A stretch of DNA of 64,000 bases from Aurantiochytrium sp. KH105 (GCA_003116975.1 BGKB01000207.1:31229-95228), one strand, 5' to 3'; positions 37,485-51,400 are shown, numbered from the stretch's first letter. Numbers and translations are program-made. Notes: generated by a model from the sequence alone, not told the origin.

Positions 37485-38194
37485 CCGCGCAGATCAGCTG
37501 CGTGCGTTGTACAATTTCATCTTTCCGCATGGGCGATTTTTGTTTTGTTTTCCTTCTTTTTCTTTGCTTTCTTCGCTTTTATCTCTCTTTTTCTTCGCCT
37601 ATGGCAATGGACATTTGCGAACGTCGTTGCTTAGAGCTGTGACACACTTGCTATTCGTCTTCACCGCTCGTAATTTCAATGAAAAAGAAACGATTCATTG
37701 TTCTCTTGGCTACGCCGACGATGATTCTTTGCGTTTGACTGGCCAAGCATCCATCCTCTGGTTGATTTCTGAAGGAAGAAAAGAAGACCACGGAAGACAA
37801 GGTTGATTATTTCCCCGGTACCGGGAAAACCTTCCTTCCACCTTATTTTTAGCCTTCTCTCCCATCTATTCCCTTATCTCCGTAAGGTGTCGCTCCTGAC
37901 CGGAGAAACCCCTTCCGGTCGGACAAGCTCGCCATTCCAAAACCGAGGCTTTCCTCTCCTCATCGTCGCTTCTCCTCTCGTCTCGCCCCCTTTCTCCTCG
38001 GACGCAAAGAAAACCAAGACCCGCCTGCACAGCTGGCAACGCGCCTTCTCAAGACCTCGCTCTGCGCTTACCTCTTCCTGCCTGCCAACCTCAAGGCATC
38101 GCGAAGCTCACTGAGTACTAAACTACACACGAATACGTAACGTAATGCAATGCATGCATGCATGCAAGAAAGGCGCTGCGCTGCGCACGCCAAG

Positions 38195-38219
38195 AGCTAG
38201 CTAGCTAGCTAGCTAGCTC
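38195..38219. repeat. AGCT tetranucleotide repeat
   Basis: Six tandem CTAG/AGCT units, fully self-complementary. Confidence 0.92.
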
Positions 38220-38774
38220 CCTGCCTCGCACCCAAACCGAGCTCCAGTCCCGCCCAAGCTCAGCTGCGCAGCCAAGCGTCCGCAGTGCCCTGAAGCGCCG
38301 CAGCGCGAAAACCAGAAACACGCGCGAAGAGCGCACTGATGTTATGCGCATTCTCCTGCTTCGCAATGGTCAAGAGAAAGCGGCGGAGAAGCGAGAGCGC
38401 GAGGCAGAAATCGCCAAAACCCAAACCCGCAACTCGAGAAAGGTACGCGCGACGAGCGGCGCGGGCGCGGGCGGGCGCGGCGCGGCGGAGGGCGGCGCGG
38501 CGCGGCGGCGCGCGAGGGCGGCGGCGCGTGCAAGGCGGCGCGCGCACGCGCGCGAGCAGAGCGGCGCGAGCAGGGACGCGCGAGGATCGACGATGAGGCA
38601 AGGACCGGAGCGAGAAAGGGTGGCAAGGCGTCGCAGATAGACCGACCGCCTCGAGGCGCGAGACGGACAGGCGCCCGAGGAGACGGAAGGGGAAGGCAGG
38701 GGGGAGGGAGACGAGCCCCGCGGACGGCGGCGCCGAGGCCGGCTCGATGAGTGACTGACGACGTGGGAACTCGT

Positions 38775-38800
38775 ACGCACGCACGCACGCACGCACGCAG
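38775..38800. repeat. ACGC tetranucleotide repeat
   Basis: Six tandem ACGC units about 50 bases before the cytochrome b5 start codon. Confidence 0.9.
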
Positions 38801-38847
38801 ACAAAGAAAAGTACAGCCGCAGTTCTCAGCACTCCACTTTAGTCAAG

Positions 38848-39253
38848 ATGGGCAACGTTTCCAAGGACGAGCTGGCCAAGCACAACAAGGCCGACGACTG
38901 CTGGATCGCCATCAGCGACCACGTCTACGATGTAAGTGCATGCACAAGCAGAACCTCCTCGAGCGAGTGAGCGAGCAAGCAAGCAAGACAAGCCAGCACG
39001 CTTGCGAGTGAAAGCGCAAACATGGCGTAGGACCCACCCACCCACCCACCCACCCGACGAACTATGACGGACTGACATCGCATCGCATCGCATCGCATCG
39101 CAGGTGACCAACTTCCTCAACGACCACCCCGGTGGCAAGAAGGCCATCCTCATGTACGCCGGCAAGGACGCCACCGCCGAGTTTGAGATGCTCCACAAGC
39201 CTGAGGTCCTCACCAAGTACGCCAAGGACCTCAAGGTTGGCCCTCTCGCGTAA
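38848..39253 (+). CDS. Small soluble cytochrome b5
   Basis: Exons 38848-38931 and 39104-39253 with a 172-base intron (donor GTAAGT) give 77 residues. Exon 1 encodes MGNVSKDELAKHNKADDCWI to HVYD, and exon 2 begins VTNFLNDHPGGKKAILMYAG. The heme histidines are those of HPGG (about 36) and of the LHKPEVL segment (about 60). The splice join restores HVYDVTNFLNDHPGG exactly as in the family. There is no membrane tail or other domain, so this is a minimal soluble electron carrier. At 77 residues it is slightly short but covers the heme-binding fold. Partners (desaturases, reductases) are not nearby. The intron carries CCCA (39030-39056) and CGCAT (39078-39103) repeats up to the acceptor. Confidence 0.9.
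39078..39103. repeat. CATCG repeat forming the 3' end of the cytochrome b5 intron
   Basis: Five CATCG units directly abut the CAG acceptor, so the usual pyrimidine tract is absent. Confidence 0.9.
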
Positions 39254-39478
39254 GCGCGCCCCATGTTAAACCACGTGAGCGCAGCAGCTAGCTCTAGCTA
39301 GCTTGCTAGTCAGCTCGCTGGCACGCTGACCACCTCATGTGGCTCTCTCGAGCCGCCTCGTCAGCCAACAGCAGCGTCATGTCGAGCCTCCCCAAATAAT
39401 AATAACAATGGCTCTCTTTCAATTTTATACTCGTTACATATGAACAAGCGCCTCCGCGACGTCACACGCTCACTCGCG

Positions 39479-42400
39479 TCAATGCGAAGAGCGTTTGCCG
39501 GCTGGCGGAGACAATGATGCAATTTCGGCCATGTGTGCGCGCGTGCAGATCCGCACCTCTGGTGAACGTGCTGCACACTCGAGCAAAAGTTTGCTTCCGT
39601 GAAACACCACTAGCTCCCAGCGCGCGAGCTGCTTGGTCTGGGCCGTAACCAGCTGCTCTACAAGCTTCTCGACCACGTACGAGGCACGAATGCGCATTGC
39701 AAACGGTCTCCATTCCGCACACGGAAGTAAAAGCTGCTTGAGCAGGCGAAAGAGAACCAATACCTGCGGATGCACCGTCAGGGTGGGTCCTCGTTGAAGA
39801 ATGGATGTCACCAAAAATGAAGCGAGTCCCATCGCCATTCGTTCTGATGACCGGCTCAGGTCCTCCATCATTTGCACGGCGCAGGCCTCATCGAGCATGA
39901 TCAGACGTCGCCACAAACCTGCATTCACGGCAAGGTTCACAAGGCCGTCCTTGTCGTCAGAGAGAGCTTCGTCCTTATCGCCCAGAACGCCGTTACCAGC
40001 ACCAGCACTTGCAACGCCAATACTTGCGCCACCGGTTTCATCAGGACTAGCGCCAGCACTAACGCCGGCGTCGTTGCCCTCTGAGCCCCCATCCGCGGTA
40101 CTTTCACCGTCTTGTTGCACTGTTACATCGCCGTTCACGTGCGGTGGTATCGTTGAAACGCTAGAGACATTGGCGCTGGTAGATGTGGCCGCTGTCTCGT
40201 GAGGATCAGTAGCACCATCATAAGCAACCTTGACGCCAGCATCTTGAGCATCTTGAAGCTTTTGCTCGGTGTTAATACTCATGTCGACATTGCCATTGAT
40301 GACTTTCTCCACTACCTCCTCTTCATCCTCCTCCTCTTCATCGTCCGTGGTATCATGGTGCGAATCGTCGACGACAATCAGGTCGTCCAGAATGCTATAG
40401 TGCCGCCGCGAGCGCTTGCGTTGTAAACGACGCTGGGCCGCACTTGCGACGAGAACACGCAAAAGACTCGCCGCCGCCTTTGTTCCCGGCGTCGGGACTG
40501 AACCTTCGTACGATGTATAAGCTTTTGTGACGGGCCGTAGCAAACCAAAGTCAAGCAGCATGCCACTCTCCACAGCCCCAAGAGACGCAAAAGCCTCCAT
40601 TATTACAAAGTACTGCACACACGCGTCCGGAGTGGTCATCTGCTTGGAGAGCCAAGAGTGAAATGCGCGGACAAATCGCGAAACTGCCTCTGCATTGGCA
40701 AGCGCCTGGCCCTCCATCGAGGCAACCACAAGGCGCGCCACGGCCTGCCGGACGGTCGGTTTAGGGCACAATAGAAATACTTGTTCCACCCGGTCCTTGT
40801 CTTCCAGGTACGAGAGGAGCCACCGCTGCGCGCTGTCGCTCCCGCTGATAAGTTCCACCAAGCGCACCTCCCATTCCGGGAAAAGGCCTTCCACCAACGT
40901 TCCCCAGCCATGGGCGGGAACATCGAGAAGGAACTGGATGCTTAGCCGGGCAATCGCCGCTCGGGATTCTTCCGTGCCAGCGTCAAGCCCAATGCGCATT
41001 AAATTCCAGGCGAACTTGTACGTGCTCGCATCAAACACATAGTTGTGACGAATAAACGTAAGATTGTCCTTGAGCAAGGCATCCACCACGTGCGATGGCA
41101 ACTTAAGCATGGACACACGCTGAGTTCCGTCTCTTGGCTGGCGCAAGTCGCGCGCTCGACTTGCATAGGCGAGGACTCTTGCATCCAAACGAGCCGAACT
41201 GCGTCGCCTTCGTCTGTGCATAAAATGCTGCAGCATCTCGATACCGCGCTCGTCTACACCACGGTCCTGCGCGACTTGCTCCCAGGACCGTCCATGCCGC
41301 TGCGTACGCATACCTTCGCGTCGACTTGACCGCGCCAACGGCGATAGAGAAAGTCGAAACGCACTTGAATCCGCAGCGCCGTACGCAGGGTCAAACTTGT
41401 TTTCCAAGTCGCCACTCCCGCGACGGTTTTTGCTTTCCCGCGCACTACCCGCTCCGCACTCGCTCCCACTGTCCGAGCCGGCCGCTGCGTCAAGCACAGC
41501 AAGAATGTCCTGAGGACTTGAGATATTGAAGCGTCCCAGAAGCCCTGCTTGCTCCATCGTGATCAACGGAGGTGCTGGCAGGTCCTCATCATCGTCCTCC
41601 TCCTCTTCGTCATCCTCCTCGGCTGTTTCGGCACCTTCTTCGTCAACCTCAAGACCAGCTGTCTCTGCTTTCATTGCCTGGGTCTGTTCTTCAGCTGAGA
41701 CATGATTCTCGGAGACAGACGGCGCGTCCTCCTGCTCCTCCTCATCGTTTGCACCATCACTTTCGACAAGGAGCGCCGCGTGCTCACCAGCTTCGTCGAC
41801 TGAAGCAAGACCTGCAAGGTGATCCAAGTTTGCGTCAAAGCCCCGTCCCGAATCAAGACCTAGCGAATCGTCAGTGTTTTCAACGCTACTCTTGATGTGA
41901 TTGCCATCGTCGTTGACGTCGTTGACGTCGTTGGCGGCGTTATCGTCCACTTCAACACCTGGGGCATACTCCTCGACCACGTCGCTATTATCGCTGTCGC
42001 CCTCGTCATCGTCGTCGTCGTCGTCTTCGTCGCTCGATATGGCCGAATCTTGCTTGGTGTCCTCGAGATCCTCGAGATCGCTCCACAAACCCGGCGAGTT
42101 GCCGAGCTTTGTCTCTGGAGAAGCGTCGCTCGCCCAGTTCCCTTGCGATTGCTGGGTCATCTTGCGGTCATAGACTAGCATGTAAGCACTGCGCGACTTG
42201 ATCACCTCTGCGACTGATCCGTCACTACGCATGATACGCTCCTTGCCGCCAAAGCAGTCGCCCGGAATGCAGTCAATTGGGTATGGCCACACAAACTTAT
42301 CATTGAACTCGATCCATTGACCTCCAACCTTGGGAAATCGAGGTCGGCGCTCGCGAACAAACGAATAGTAGTGTCCCGAATCCATCGTGCCGGTATGCGC

Positions 42401-45400
42401 AATGACGCCGACCAGCTCATATTGATAGAACCCTGAGCCCATGCGACCTTGAGGATCCTCTGCACCGGCGTTGAGTCTTGAAGACGAGCCTGTCTCTTCA
42501 GGCCCACCTTCGAGAGATTCTGTGCTTGAGACAGGTACAGACCCGCCCGAGATGGACTCACGCGATACCGAGTCCTCATCAGGGATATCGTCCTTGCTCC
42601 CACCCGGCGTACGCACGCTGCTGTTCTGTGAAATGTAGTCGTACGTAAAGGGTTCAAGGTCGAGCGAAAGTGGAAACTCAAAGCGGTCATTCAGCTTGCG
42701 CCGCGTAAGTGTCTGCAAGTCAAATTCAAAGCGCTTCAAGTTGATAATGAGATGGTCCGGAAGCTCCTTGATACACGTCCGCTTGATGGCGTCGACGCGT
42801 TCGCCAGATTCGAGCTTGTACTGGTTGTCGCCCGTCAAAAGCTCGCTTTGCACCATGGCTTCGAGCGCTTCAGACAACGTCGAACAACCCTTGATGTCGA
42901 GCGGCAACGAGTGGAACGGGTCCGGTCGCTCCGAGACATACGGGTTGTTCGGATCCTTGCTGATGATTTGGTTCACAAGCAAACCTCGAAAGTGAGACTG
43001 GACAATTTCACGCGCGTGCTCTGACTCGGACTCGACATGATCGAAAAGCTCCGCGGCGAATTCATTCACGTCACGCTGCTCAGAGAGATCGATTGACGCC
43101 CCGTTTGCCTCAGCAAGAGCTTTGCAAAACGGAAAAGGATCGTAGTAGTGCTTTGTGCTCACACGCAAAGATCCAAAGGTGACCTGCAACTGGTGCAAGA
43201 ATGTCCCACTGCGCACAGATCGGATCGACAAAATCGCCTCGCTAAAACTCGGAATGTGAAAGAGCTGCTGGATGAATGAGTTCATGTAGCACGTGGCGCC
43301 AAGATTCTGAAGTCCAGTAAATTGCTGCGGATGCTTGACGAGCGCCAAGGGGTTATAGTGCCACTCTTTGGCGAAGCGTGCGCGAAATCCAACCTTGGCG
43401 GAACCCCCAATGCCATCCTCCTCGAGGAGCTCGCACAGAAGCGCCAAGTTAGCCGGACAGTCTTCAAGAAGCTCGACGAGCAACGCGAAAGCTGCATCGC
43501 GGCTCGCCTCGCTCTTGCACAGCGCACTGCGGTCATGAAGGATCAGCGACTGACCGCTGAATGATCGACGTAGCATACCGCGCGCGCGGCGACCGTGCGA
43601 GTAGGATGCGCCACTGTATCGGCGGTCGCTCGACGTCGGTGTCGGCACGGAGCCGTGCGGGGTCCCAGGGGACTGTTGTTGCGCGCTTTGCTTCTGTCGC
43701 GCTTCTGAGCGAATCATCTCCAAGCGTGCGCGGTCTCCCTCAAAAGTGTAGCTATTTGCAAAGAGCAGGTCGTGATACAAGTACTTGAGCAGATTGTGTT
43801 CTGCTGCGAGGGTCTTTAGCGACGGATCTTTGGCCACCACCGTTCGCAAGAGACGAAGTAGGCCGATCATGAGCTGATCTTCTCGATCTGTGTGGAAGCT
43901 CTCAAGGCTTTCGTGCATGAGAAGTGCGTCCAAGCTGCGAAGAAAGATTTCGCGCGTCAACGACGATATTGCCTCAGGTTGGTGGTCATGCCATAAAAAC
44001 TCTTCGTTGGGCTTGCTCGCTGCTGCACTTGCCTTTGGCGTAAAATTCGGTGCATTGATCAGATTCTCATCGACCATGTCAATCAGACCAAGCATGAGCA
44101 TGTGAAACTCGCGACACGAAGACGAAAGATTCCGGTGGGCGCGGCGCACAAGCATGCCGTCACGTTGCTCGGATCGCAGAGGCGCATGCATTGCCTTGTC
44201 GATGGGCAAAAGGAGGATGAGGTAGTCGCGCGAAAAAGCTTTGCGCTCAACAAAGAGAGAGTCGTCACGCACGCCCTCGCACGAATTTACCAGTGAGCAC
44301 AGCGTCAGGAGTGCGCCGCACGCACGTGCGCGGGTGACCTGGTCTTCGCAGTAAATGACGAGCTGCTCTGTCAGCTCGCGAATGTGCTCGAATCGAATGA
44401 AAGACCGCATGGTCTCCACGTCACCGACGGTGATGCAACTCATCACAAGATACATGGCCCTGTCGACGACTTCGCGCATCATATCCACAGAAATAAAGGC
44501 ATCGGCAGTACACAAGAGCATTGCTTCCAGCGAGGACTCAACGATGCGCGGGAAATCCTCCGGGCGACACGCGTGGACATCTGCCAGCGGGGGTGGCGCA
44601 AAAAGTGATCCTTTGGAGACAGAGGGGCGCAGTGGCTTGGTCGGCACCGCGTGCTTTGCCTGTTCTGCTTCGTTGTCTTGGTCATGTTCACTGGCGCGAA
44701 TCTCGTCGGCTTTGGAATTCTGCTTATTCTGGTGGTCCTCTGCGGGCGTCAGAGCATCTGTGCCAGTGATTTTAGAGTTGCTGCTGCTGCTGCTGCTGCT
44801 ATTGCTGCTGCTGCTTTTGCTGCTGCTGATGATGCTGTTTGCCGCATGCTGCTCGCTCGTTTCCAGCGGCGGCACATCTTCTATTGGCAAATCGATCGAA
44901 TCTGCAGGTACAGAGCGGTTTGGCGCGGGGGTCGCTGTGTTGCGTCTTGCTCGACGCACGGCTCTTCGACTCTTAATGTTGATCATTGTCGCAAGACGCC
45001 AAAAGGCATTCTCATCACCTGGCGCCGGGCTACTGCCCCCCGCAACATCTTGCGACGGCGAAGAGTGAGGCAGCAAATCCTGCTGTCCGCCTATCGCAGA
45101 TTGGATTGCGCCATCCTCCCCTTGAAGAGGGCTGTTCACGGGCGAGCTCGGTCGCAAGGGCGAGCCCAAGCCCTGCTGAGAGCCGGAAAGTGGAGAGATC
45201 GCAGTGTATGGCGATGCTGGCGAGTTCAGAGACGACGCGAAACTTGATCGAGATCCCGAAACTTGGAGGAAGTAAGCGAGGCGCCGTCGAAATCCTTTAT
45301 CCGCGTAGAGAAGTGCGGCAATGATTTGGACAAGCACAGAAATGCACTCGATGCGCCGAGGTCCAGAGAGCGAGCGATGATTGAGCAAAATTCGCAAGAG

Positions 45401-48400
45401 ATGCTCTGTTCCTGCGCCTGACACAAAGCGCTTGAGCCAGGCGGACTGCTCCCCCAACGGATGAAGGGTGCGAGAATCGAAGCGCAGGTCGAACTTGGGC
45501 ATGTCAAATGCACGTTCGGCTTCCATCTTGCGTCTTACGATCCGAAGTGCATACAAGAGTCGATGCGTGGAGTGAAGAGGCAAAAGACGGTTCCAGTCCT
45601 GGTCGAGAGACTCGATCGCCTTGACCATGGCTTCATCCTTTTGAAGAAGCAGCAGACAATCCCAGACGTTCTGCATAGCGCCTGGATCTGATGATACAAC
45701 GGACTCCTCGCTCTCTCGAGCTGGATCCAGTACCTGGAACATGTCTCCGCAGATGGAGTTGATGAAATCTCCTGAAAATGCGAGCGACGACACTCGGGCG
45801 TCGGGATCAGAAACACCATCTGTGCCAGCAGACGATGCAGCTGACATTGTCTTTGCGTCCGTACCCTCTGCGACAAGAGCTGCAAGGGGAGACGCATATC
45901 CAGACTCGAGTGCCTTTTGAACGAGAGGTGTTGCAAGTGCCACGAGTTGGTCCTGACGTCGTTCGTCTCCGCCAACGGGCTGAAGGCGTTCCTTTTTAGC
46001 TCCATTTGGTCCAACAGCTCCGGGCACCGTTGCGCGCTCAAGTTTGACGTCCAGGACTTTGATGGAGTCCCAGTCACGAATGCCGAGATCTTTAAGGGTA
46101 CGTTTGAGATCTGTATCTGCGAAAGGCTTGGGCGGCCCTTGCAGCTCGAGCTTTTCCGCCTGTAGCGAGTTTCCTTCCGCGGCGCGATAACCGTGAGACG
46201 AGCCAGGTCCCGGGGGGTGATGATTTGCAAGGCCGCCCTTGCCGCCCTTGCCGCTCTCTTCAGCGGATACTTCCTTCGATGCCGTCGTTGTCTCCACAGT
46301 AATGGGTCGGGTGGTCTTGTCTTCGCCCGTTTCCGCCGCCTGTTGCTGCTGCTGCTGGTGCAAGTCCGAACCAATATCGCCAAATTTCTCCTCGTCGTCC
46401 GTAAACCAGTCGTCAAAGCCTGTTGCCGGGTCAGGGGCGCGGCACGGATTATTCACGAGCCGCAGCGATAAACTTGCTGCTGGGACCTTGATCTTCTCCG
46501 CAATCATCGCTTGAAGGTCCCCGAGAGTAGCTTCTTCACCAAGACGCAATGAAAAGGAAGTCCCAGGTCCAATGGGGATGTACTCGCGGCGCGTGAGCGA
46601 GCCCGGAAAACCAACCGCGGGCGGAATCACGACGATGCTAAGCTCCGACAGGGAAGCATGCTCGCTGTATTGGCTGAGGAAGAGCTTGAGGGTCGCCGAG
46701 GCTCGTCTCGCCTGCCGGAGCATCTTAAGCGAGTCCATGCCAGCTTTGTTGATTTTGTGCGCCTCGATGATTTTGCGCACGCACAATTCCACAAACTCCA
46801 TTTGCATTTTCCCTTTGCGACCTTTGAGGCGCGGAGCCACGTGCGTATGCAAGTACACCAAGTGGGCGACGGCTGCAAGGCCAACCTCGTGGCGACGCGC
46901 TTCGAGAGCTACGCGCCACAAAAAGTCGCCACCTTCCAAGGAGGATCCGTGGCGTTCGATGAGGCGAAAGAGAAATGCAGAATTTGGAGCATTCAGCATT
47001 GCGCGCGAAAGAGCGCGAGCCTCTTGGTCGCGGCGTGTCCTCCGCGCCAAAAAGGTGCCATTGTGCTCGGGTCGCGCCCGACGCAGATTCCGTGCCCTGT
47101 AATTAATGGCCATAAAGAAGCTTTGATAGACTCGAAAGGCAGTTGGCGTAAGCGACTCCGTCCCGAGAAGCTGCATATGTTCGCGAAACAAGTTTGCCGC
47201 AACGTCTTCGGAAAAGACCGAATTCTTGGATACGAGATCTCCCGGCTGCCCTTTACCATTGCCCGAGGACTTGTTGTTGCTGCCACTGGTGGTGCTGCTG
47301 TTGTTGGCACTGCTGTTCTTGGTTCCGTTTGCTTCGAGCGAAGCCGCATTGGTTGCAGTGCCCGCCTGCGCGGGTGTCGAGGCAGCCTGCGTGTCCCCCG
47401 CAGGCGTGGCGGCGGGCGTTTGTGCTCCTCCAGCGGTGGAGCCAACTTCTGTTAGATCTTCTTGCAACTGGGAAACACGACGGATCCCGCTTGCTTGCGA
47501 TCGTGCAAACCAGAGAAGAGCGATATCCTGCGAACGCTCCGTCGGCGCTGCGGCAACCATGGCCATCCATAGCTCTTTTGCCGGAGTCTTTTTCAGATGC
47601 AGGTATGAATTTGTCAACACAAAGAGGAGAAAATCGAAGCGTTCCGCGAGCTGGTCCAAGTGTGTGTACACGCTCCCCGGAAGACAGAATCCATCAACGT
47701 CTTCAGGACTGAGACGGGTGCCTGCGATCCCAGATGCGACGAGGCGGATGCGGCTCTGGTAGTGCGTGAGACCCGCGCACACGAGTCGGACGAGTTTGTG
47801 CTGTTTGTCGAGACGTTCAATCATGAGTTCTGTTGGCGTACGACGATTTTCTGAGATCGAAAACCAAGAAGCTTTGGCCTGCGGCGAGACCGTGATGATC
47901 CGTCGAAGAACTTCGAGCGCTTGTGGAACAGACTTGTCTTTTCGAAGGAGCTCGATGCAATCCTGCAAAATTCGGCCTCGCTGCGAGGCGCAGCGAGACG
48001 AGCCTGACAAAAGCTTGATCAAGAGACTGATGGCCTCGCGCCGCTGGGCAAGGGACCTTGAATTTCTCGAAAAGGAGGACTGCCGCGAAATTGAAAGTGC
48101 CTGGTTTTCCTTTCCGTGCTTGGTGGACAGCTCTTCGCCCCGACGAGGTGGCGGTGAAGCCCTTTGGCCAGTGGCATCAGGACCCATCTTTGTAGAATTC
48201 TTATCTGCCTCCTCCTCTTCTTCATCTTCTTCTTCTTCGTTGTCTTCCTCCTCATCTCCCTCCTCCTCCTCCGCCACGTCCTCCTGGTCCTCATCCTCTG
48301 CTGCGACATTCCCATTTACGTCTTTGCCCATCTTTTCACGTTCAAGGGAAACTATTCTTGGCCCATTACGTTCGTCATTGGCGTTGCGCTCGTTCGATAT

Positions 48401-51400
48401 GGTGGAGGGCTCATCACCAGACCTTTGATTCTTCCGGAGCTCCCAGAGCTTGCTTTCTTCGCTGGAACCCTTGTTCACACCATCCACAAAAGAATCGTCT
48501 TCATCGCCGGTCACTTTGTCGCTGGAGCCGAGCGTTTTGATCTGCTTGCTACTGTTGCTATTTTCCGCTGCAAGAGAGGAAGTCGCCGCATGAAGCGCTG
48601 CATCGTCAGCTCGTCTCGATTTTGCTTCCACGTCGTGACGGTGCTGGTGTGACGGTGTCGTGCTCATTTCGCTGCTGTCACTGCTGCTTGACAAATCCTT
48701 GCTATCCTCACGCTCGATCGTGTCGTCGTCAGATGTCTGCGAATCATCAAGGATGAAGCGCCAGAGAAGTCGCAAGCCGTACCAGTAGTCGTCGGGCGCG
48801 TACTCGAGCATGTGTGCTTCCTCGCGTCCAAAGGCATCCCCATAGCGCGCCGACGTAGTTCCAAGGGGCGCGCTCTTCGGTCCGCTTCCGCTCGCTCCTA
48901 CTGCAGCGCTTTCCACGGCAGCAATGGAGAGCGAGCCTGACGAAGGCACGCGTGGGGCTGGTGAGTTTGATCTGCGGCTTGAGGGCCCATTATCGGGCGA
49001 GCTCATTCTCGCTGTACTGGGTGACCGTGAGAGTTTGCCATGCGACTGAGGGGCCCCGTCCGCTTCGAGTGCAACAACGGTGACCTCGGAAATGAAGCGC
49101 AAGATCTCTCCTCCCTCGTCATATTCATGAAAGGGGATGGCTGCCACGCAGTCCTTAAAAAAACGCATTCTCTCTTCATGTGAAAGCCGAGGGATGAGAG
49201 ACACGAGCAAATTGTGAATGACGCGCATTGTTGCGTGGTCTCTCCCGAGGCTGGCAGACCACACACGCTGCAAGAGTCGATCGTCCAAAATGCGTTCGCG
49301 ACTCATGAACAGGATGACAGCCGTGCTGCGACTGAGCATCTCAAAGTGCAGATTCTTATTGGCGTAGAGCTCCGAGACGACGTTTGCGCGTTTGAGCCAG
49401 TTCTTGAACCAATCCTTCCCGATCAAGGTGAATGCGCATAAAGCTGCTTGACTTGTACTTCCGCTTGCGCGTTGAAGCCCCGCGGAAACACCGCTGAAAG
49501 CAGCTTGTCGTTGCTGTCCGTCTTGCTGTCCTTTGCCTCCCTGAGGCGTAGAGGATCCTTTGGACGTTGCTGACGCCGAGCCGGAGGACGACTGGCGCGT
49601 AAAAGCAGCTGACTGCGAGTTCGCGCGCACGCCCTCGAGAATGTTGTGCAGACCAAAGAGGCGCGCCTCGATGGAGCTAAGCCGCAAGAAATCAACCATG
49701 GTTTCCATGATCAGACGCTCCTGAGTGCACTGTGCGCTCCGCGTCTTGGCAACGTCGCTTTCCGAGCTGGATGACGCAAGAACCCGAGCGGCAGCATTTG
49801 CGATGTGAATTAGATCAGAGGGATGTTGCTGGACGTTTTTGAGTTCCGCGTCCGACATGATGCTGAGGCGTTGGCGAACGGCATTGTACAGGGTTTGGGC
49901 CAAGTGGACCCATGCGCTCATCTCTTGCCGGGTGAAGAGTGAATGAATGGCGAGCAGAGCACGAAGAAAGGCCATGACAAATGGCAGTTCCAGAGGGCGT
50001 TGCTCCTCACGAATGCGCGCGCAAATGGCTTCAAATCCACCGCAAGCAGCAAAAGTATTCACATTGGCCACGAGGTACTCTGAGAGCTCGAAGGAGGCGG
50101 TAGGCTCCGGTAAGCGCAGCAGAGGGTTTTGTCGAGGAGCTTCAGTTGCGACGCCTTCTTCCTCATCAAACGCGAGATCATCATCATCATTGTCGACTTC
50201 GTCCGTGCCGTCTTCAGGAGATGATTTGGAGGATTGTCCATGTTGATGTTTCAATCCGCTGGTATCCGGCTCGAAACGGAACGGCTTTTCCAAAAGATTG
50301 ACGCGCAGACAGCCCTGGCCGTCGGTGCCCTGCATTTCGCCTTGGCGAAGACGATGACGCTCTTCGTCGTCAAGGCCAGGGTCACCACCGTCTGGGCCAT
50401 CTTCTTTGATGCCAGATTGTTGTGATGCAACTGCCGGAGGAGTTGCAACATCGAGCATGAACTCAAAACCCTCGCGCTGTAAGACGCGGCCAACGAGCAC
50501 CTTACGTGGGTCGATCTCGACATGAACGATGTCACCGACGAGAGGAAATGCTCGGCCGGCTCCTGGATTTTTCAGTGTCTTCACTTCATCATAATTGCTC
50601 CATCGAACACGAAATCGTGACGCAGGTGCGTCTGACCCAGGTTGACTCGTATCAGAGTCTCCCCGCGCAACTTGGTCCTCGACAAGGTACGTGTCCGATT
50701 TGAGATCGTAGGAGAGCAGAGTGACGATGCGGGATCCCCCGTTGGCGATACCAGCTGCTGCTTCCCGGAGCGGTTTTGCTTCGTTGGATGCATGTGAAAT
50801 AAGTTCGACAGTCTGACCGATGCGAGCCTGCATTTTCTGCATAATATCTCGAGATTGTGCTGGCCAGAAGAAAAGCTTGCGCTTGTCGCTACTGACGACG
50901 TACTTTGGCTGCCCGCGGTAGCTGTAAAAGCTTCTGCGGCCAGACACGGAGTGCACGGCGGCAGCGACGTTGGCGACAGTTCGCACACTTTTGGGGGATG
51001 CCGCCGCGTTGGCGGCTGCAGACGCGCTCTGTGGAATTGTGCGCGGTTGATGCACCGGCCCATCGAGAAGCATGAGGACAATTCGGCAGAGTGCAAAGTA
51101 GTCGAGAGGCATGGCGGCTTTGCCAAGCCTGAGCACGGACTGAAAGAATACATTTGTTTGGTCTGCGTGTGCGGGTGCAATGGAGCACGTGAAGAAGAGC
51201 GCGTGCACGACCTCGAGAAGATCTTCGTCCAAGAGTTGGTTTTCCGCGTCGGATAATACGTTTCGGTTGACACTAGCATTTGCCTCGATGGTTCTGCGTA
51301 TGCGATCGGTGACTCGTTGCAAGCGTGCCAGCGCGGTTGCCCACTCTGCATCATTCGACTCTGTAGTCTCTTTGAGAACTTTGAGTTCTTTTCCTAGCGC

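Larger units (their letters stand above)
37485..38847. other. Spacer between SmD3 and cytochrome b5
   Basis: The SmD3 3' region (AT-richer, to about 37800) is followed by a 12-base perfect palindrome CCCGGTACCGGG (37814-37825), TGCA (38149-38166) and AGCT (38195-38219) runs, and a GC-rich purine-biased stretch (38440-38740). A short frame from about 38366 ending in GAGAAAG and a GTACGC donor-like site (about 38443) could be an upstream non-coding or coding exon of the cytochrome b5 gene, but this is unproven. Confidence 0.4.
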
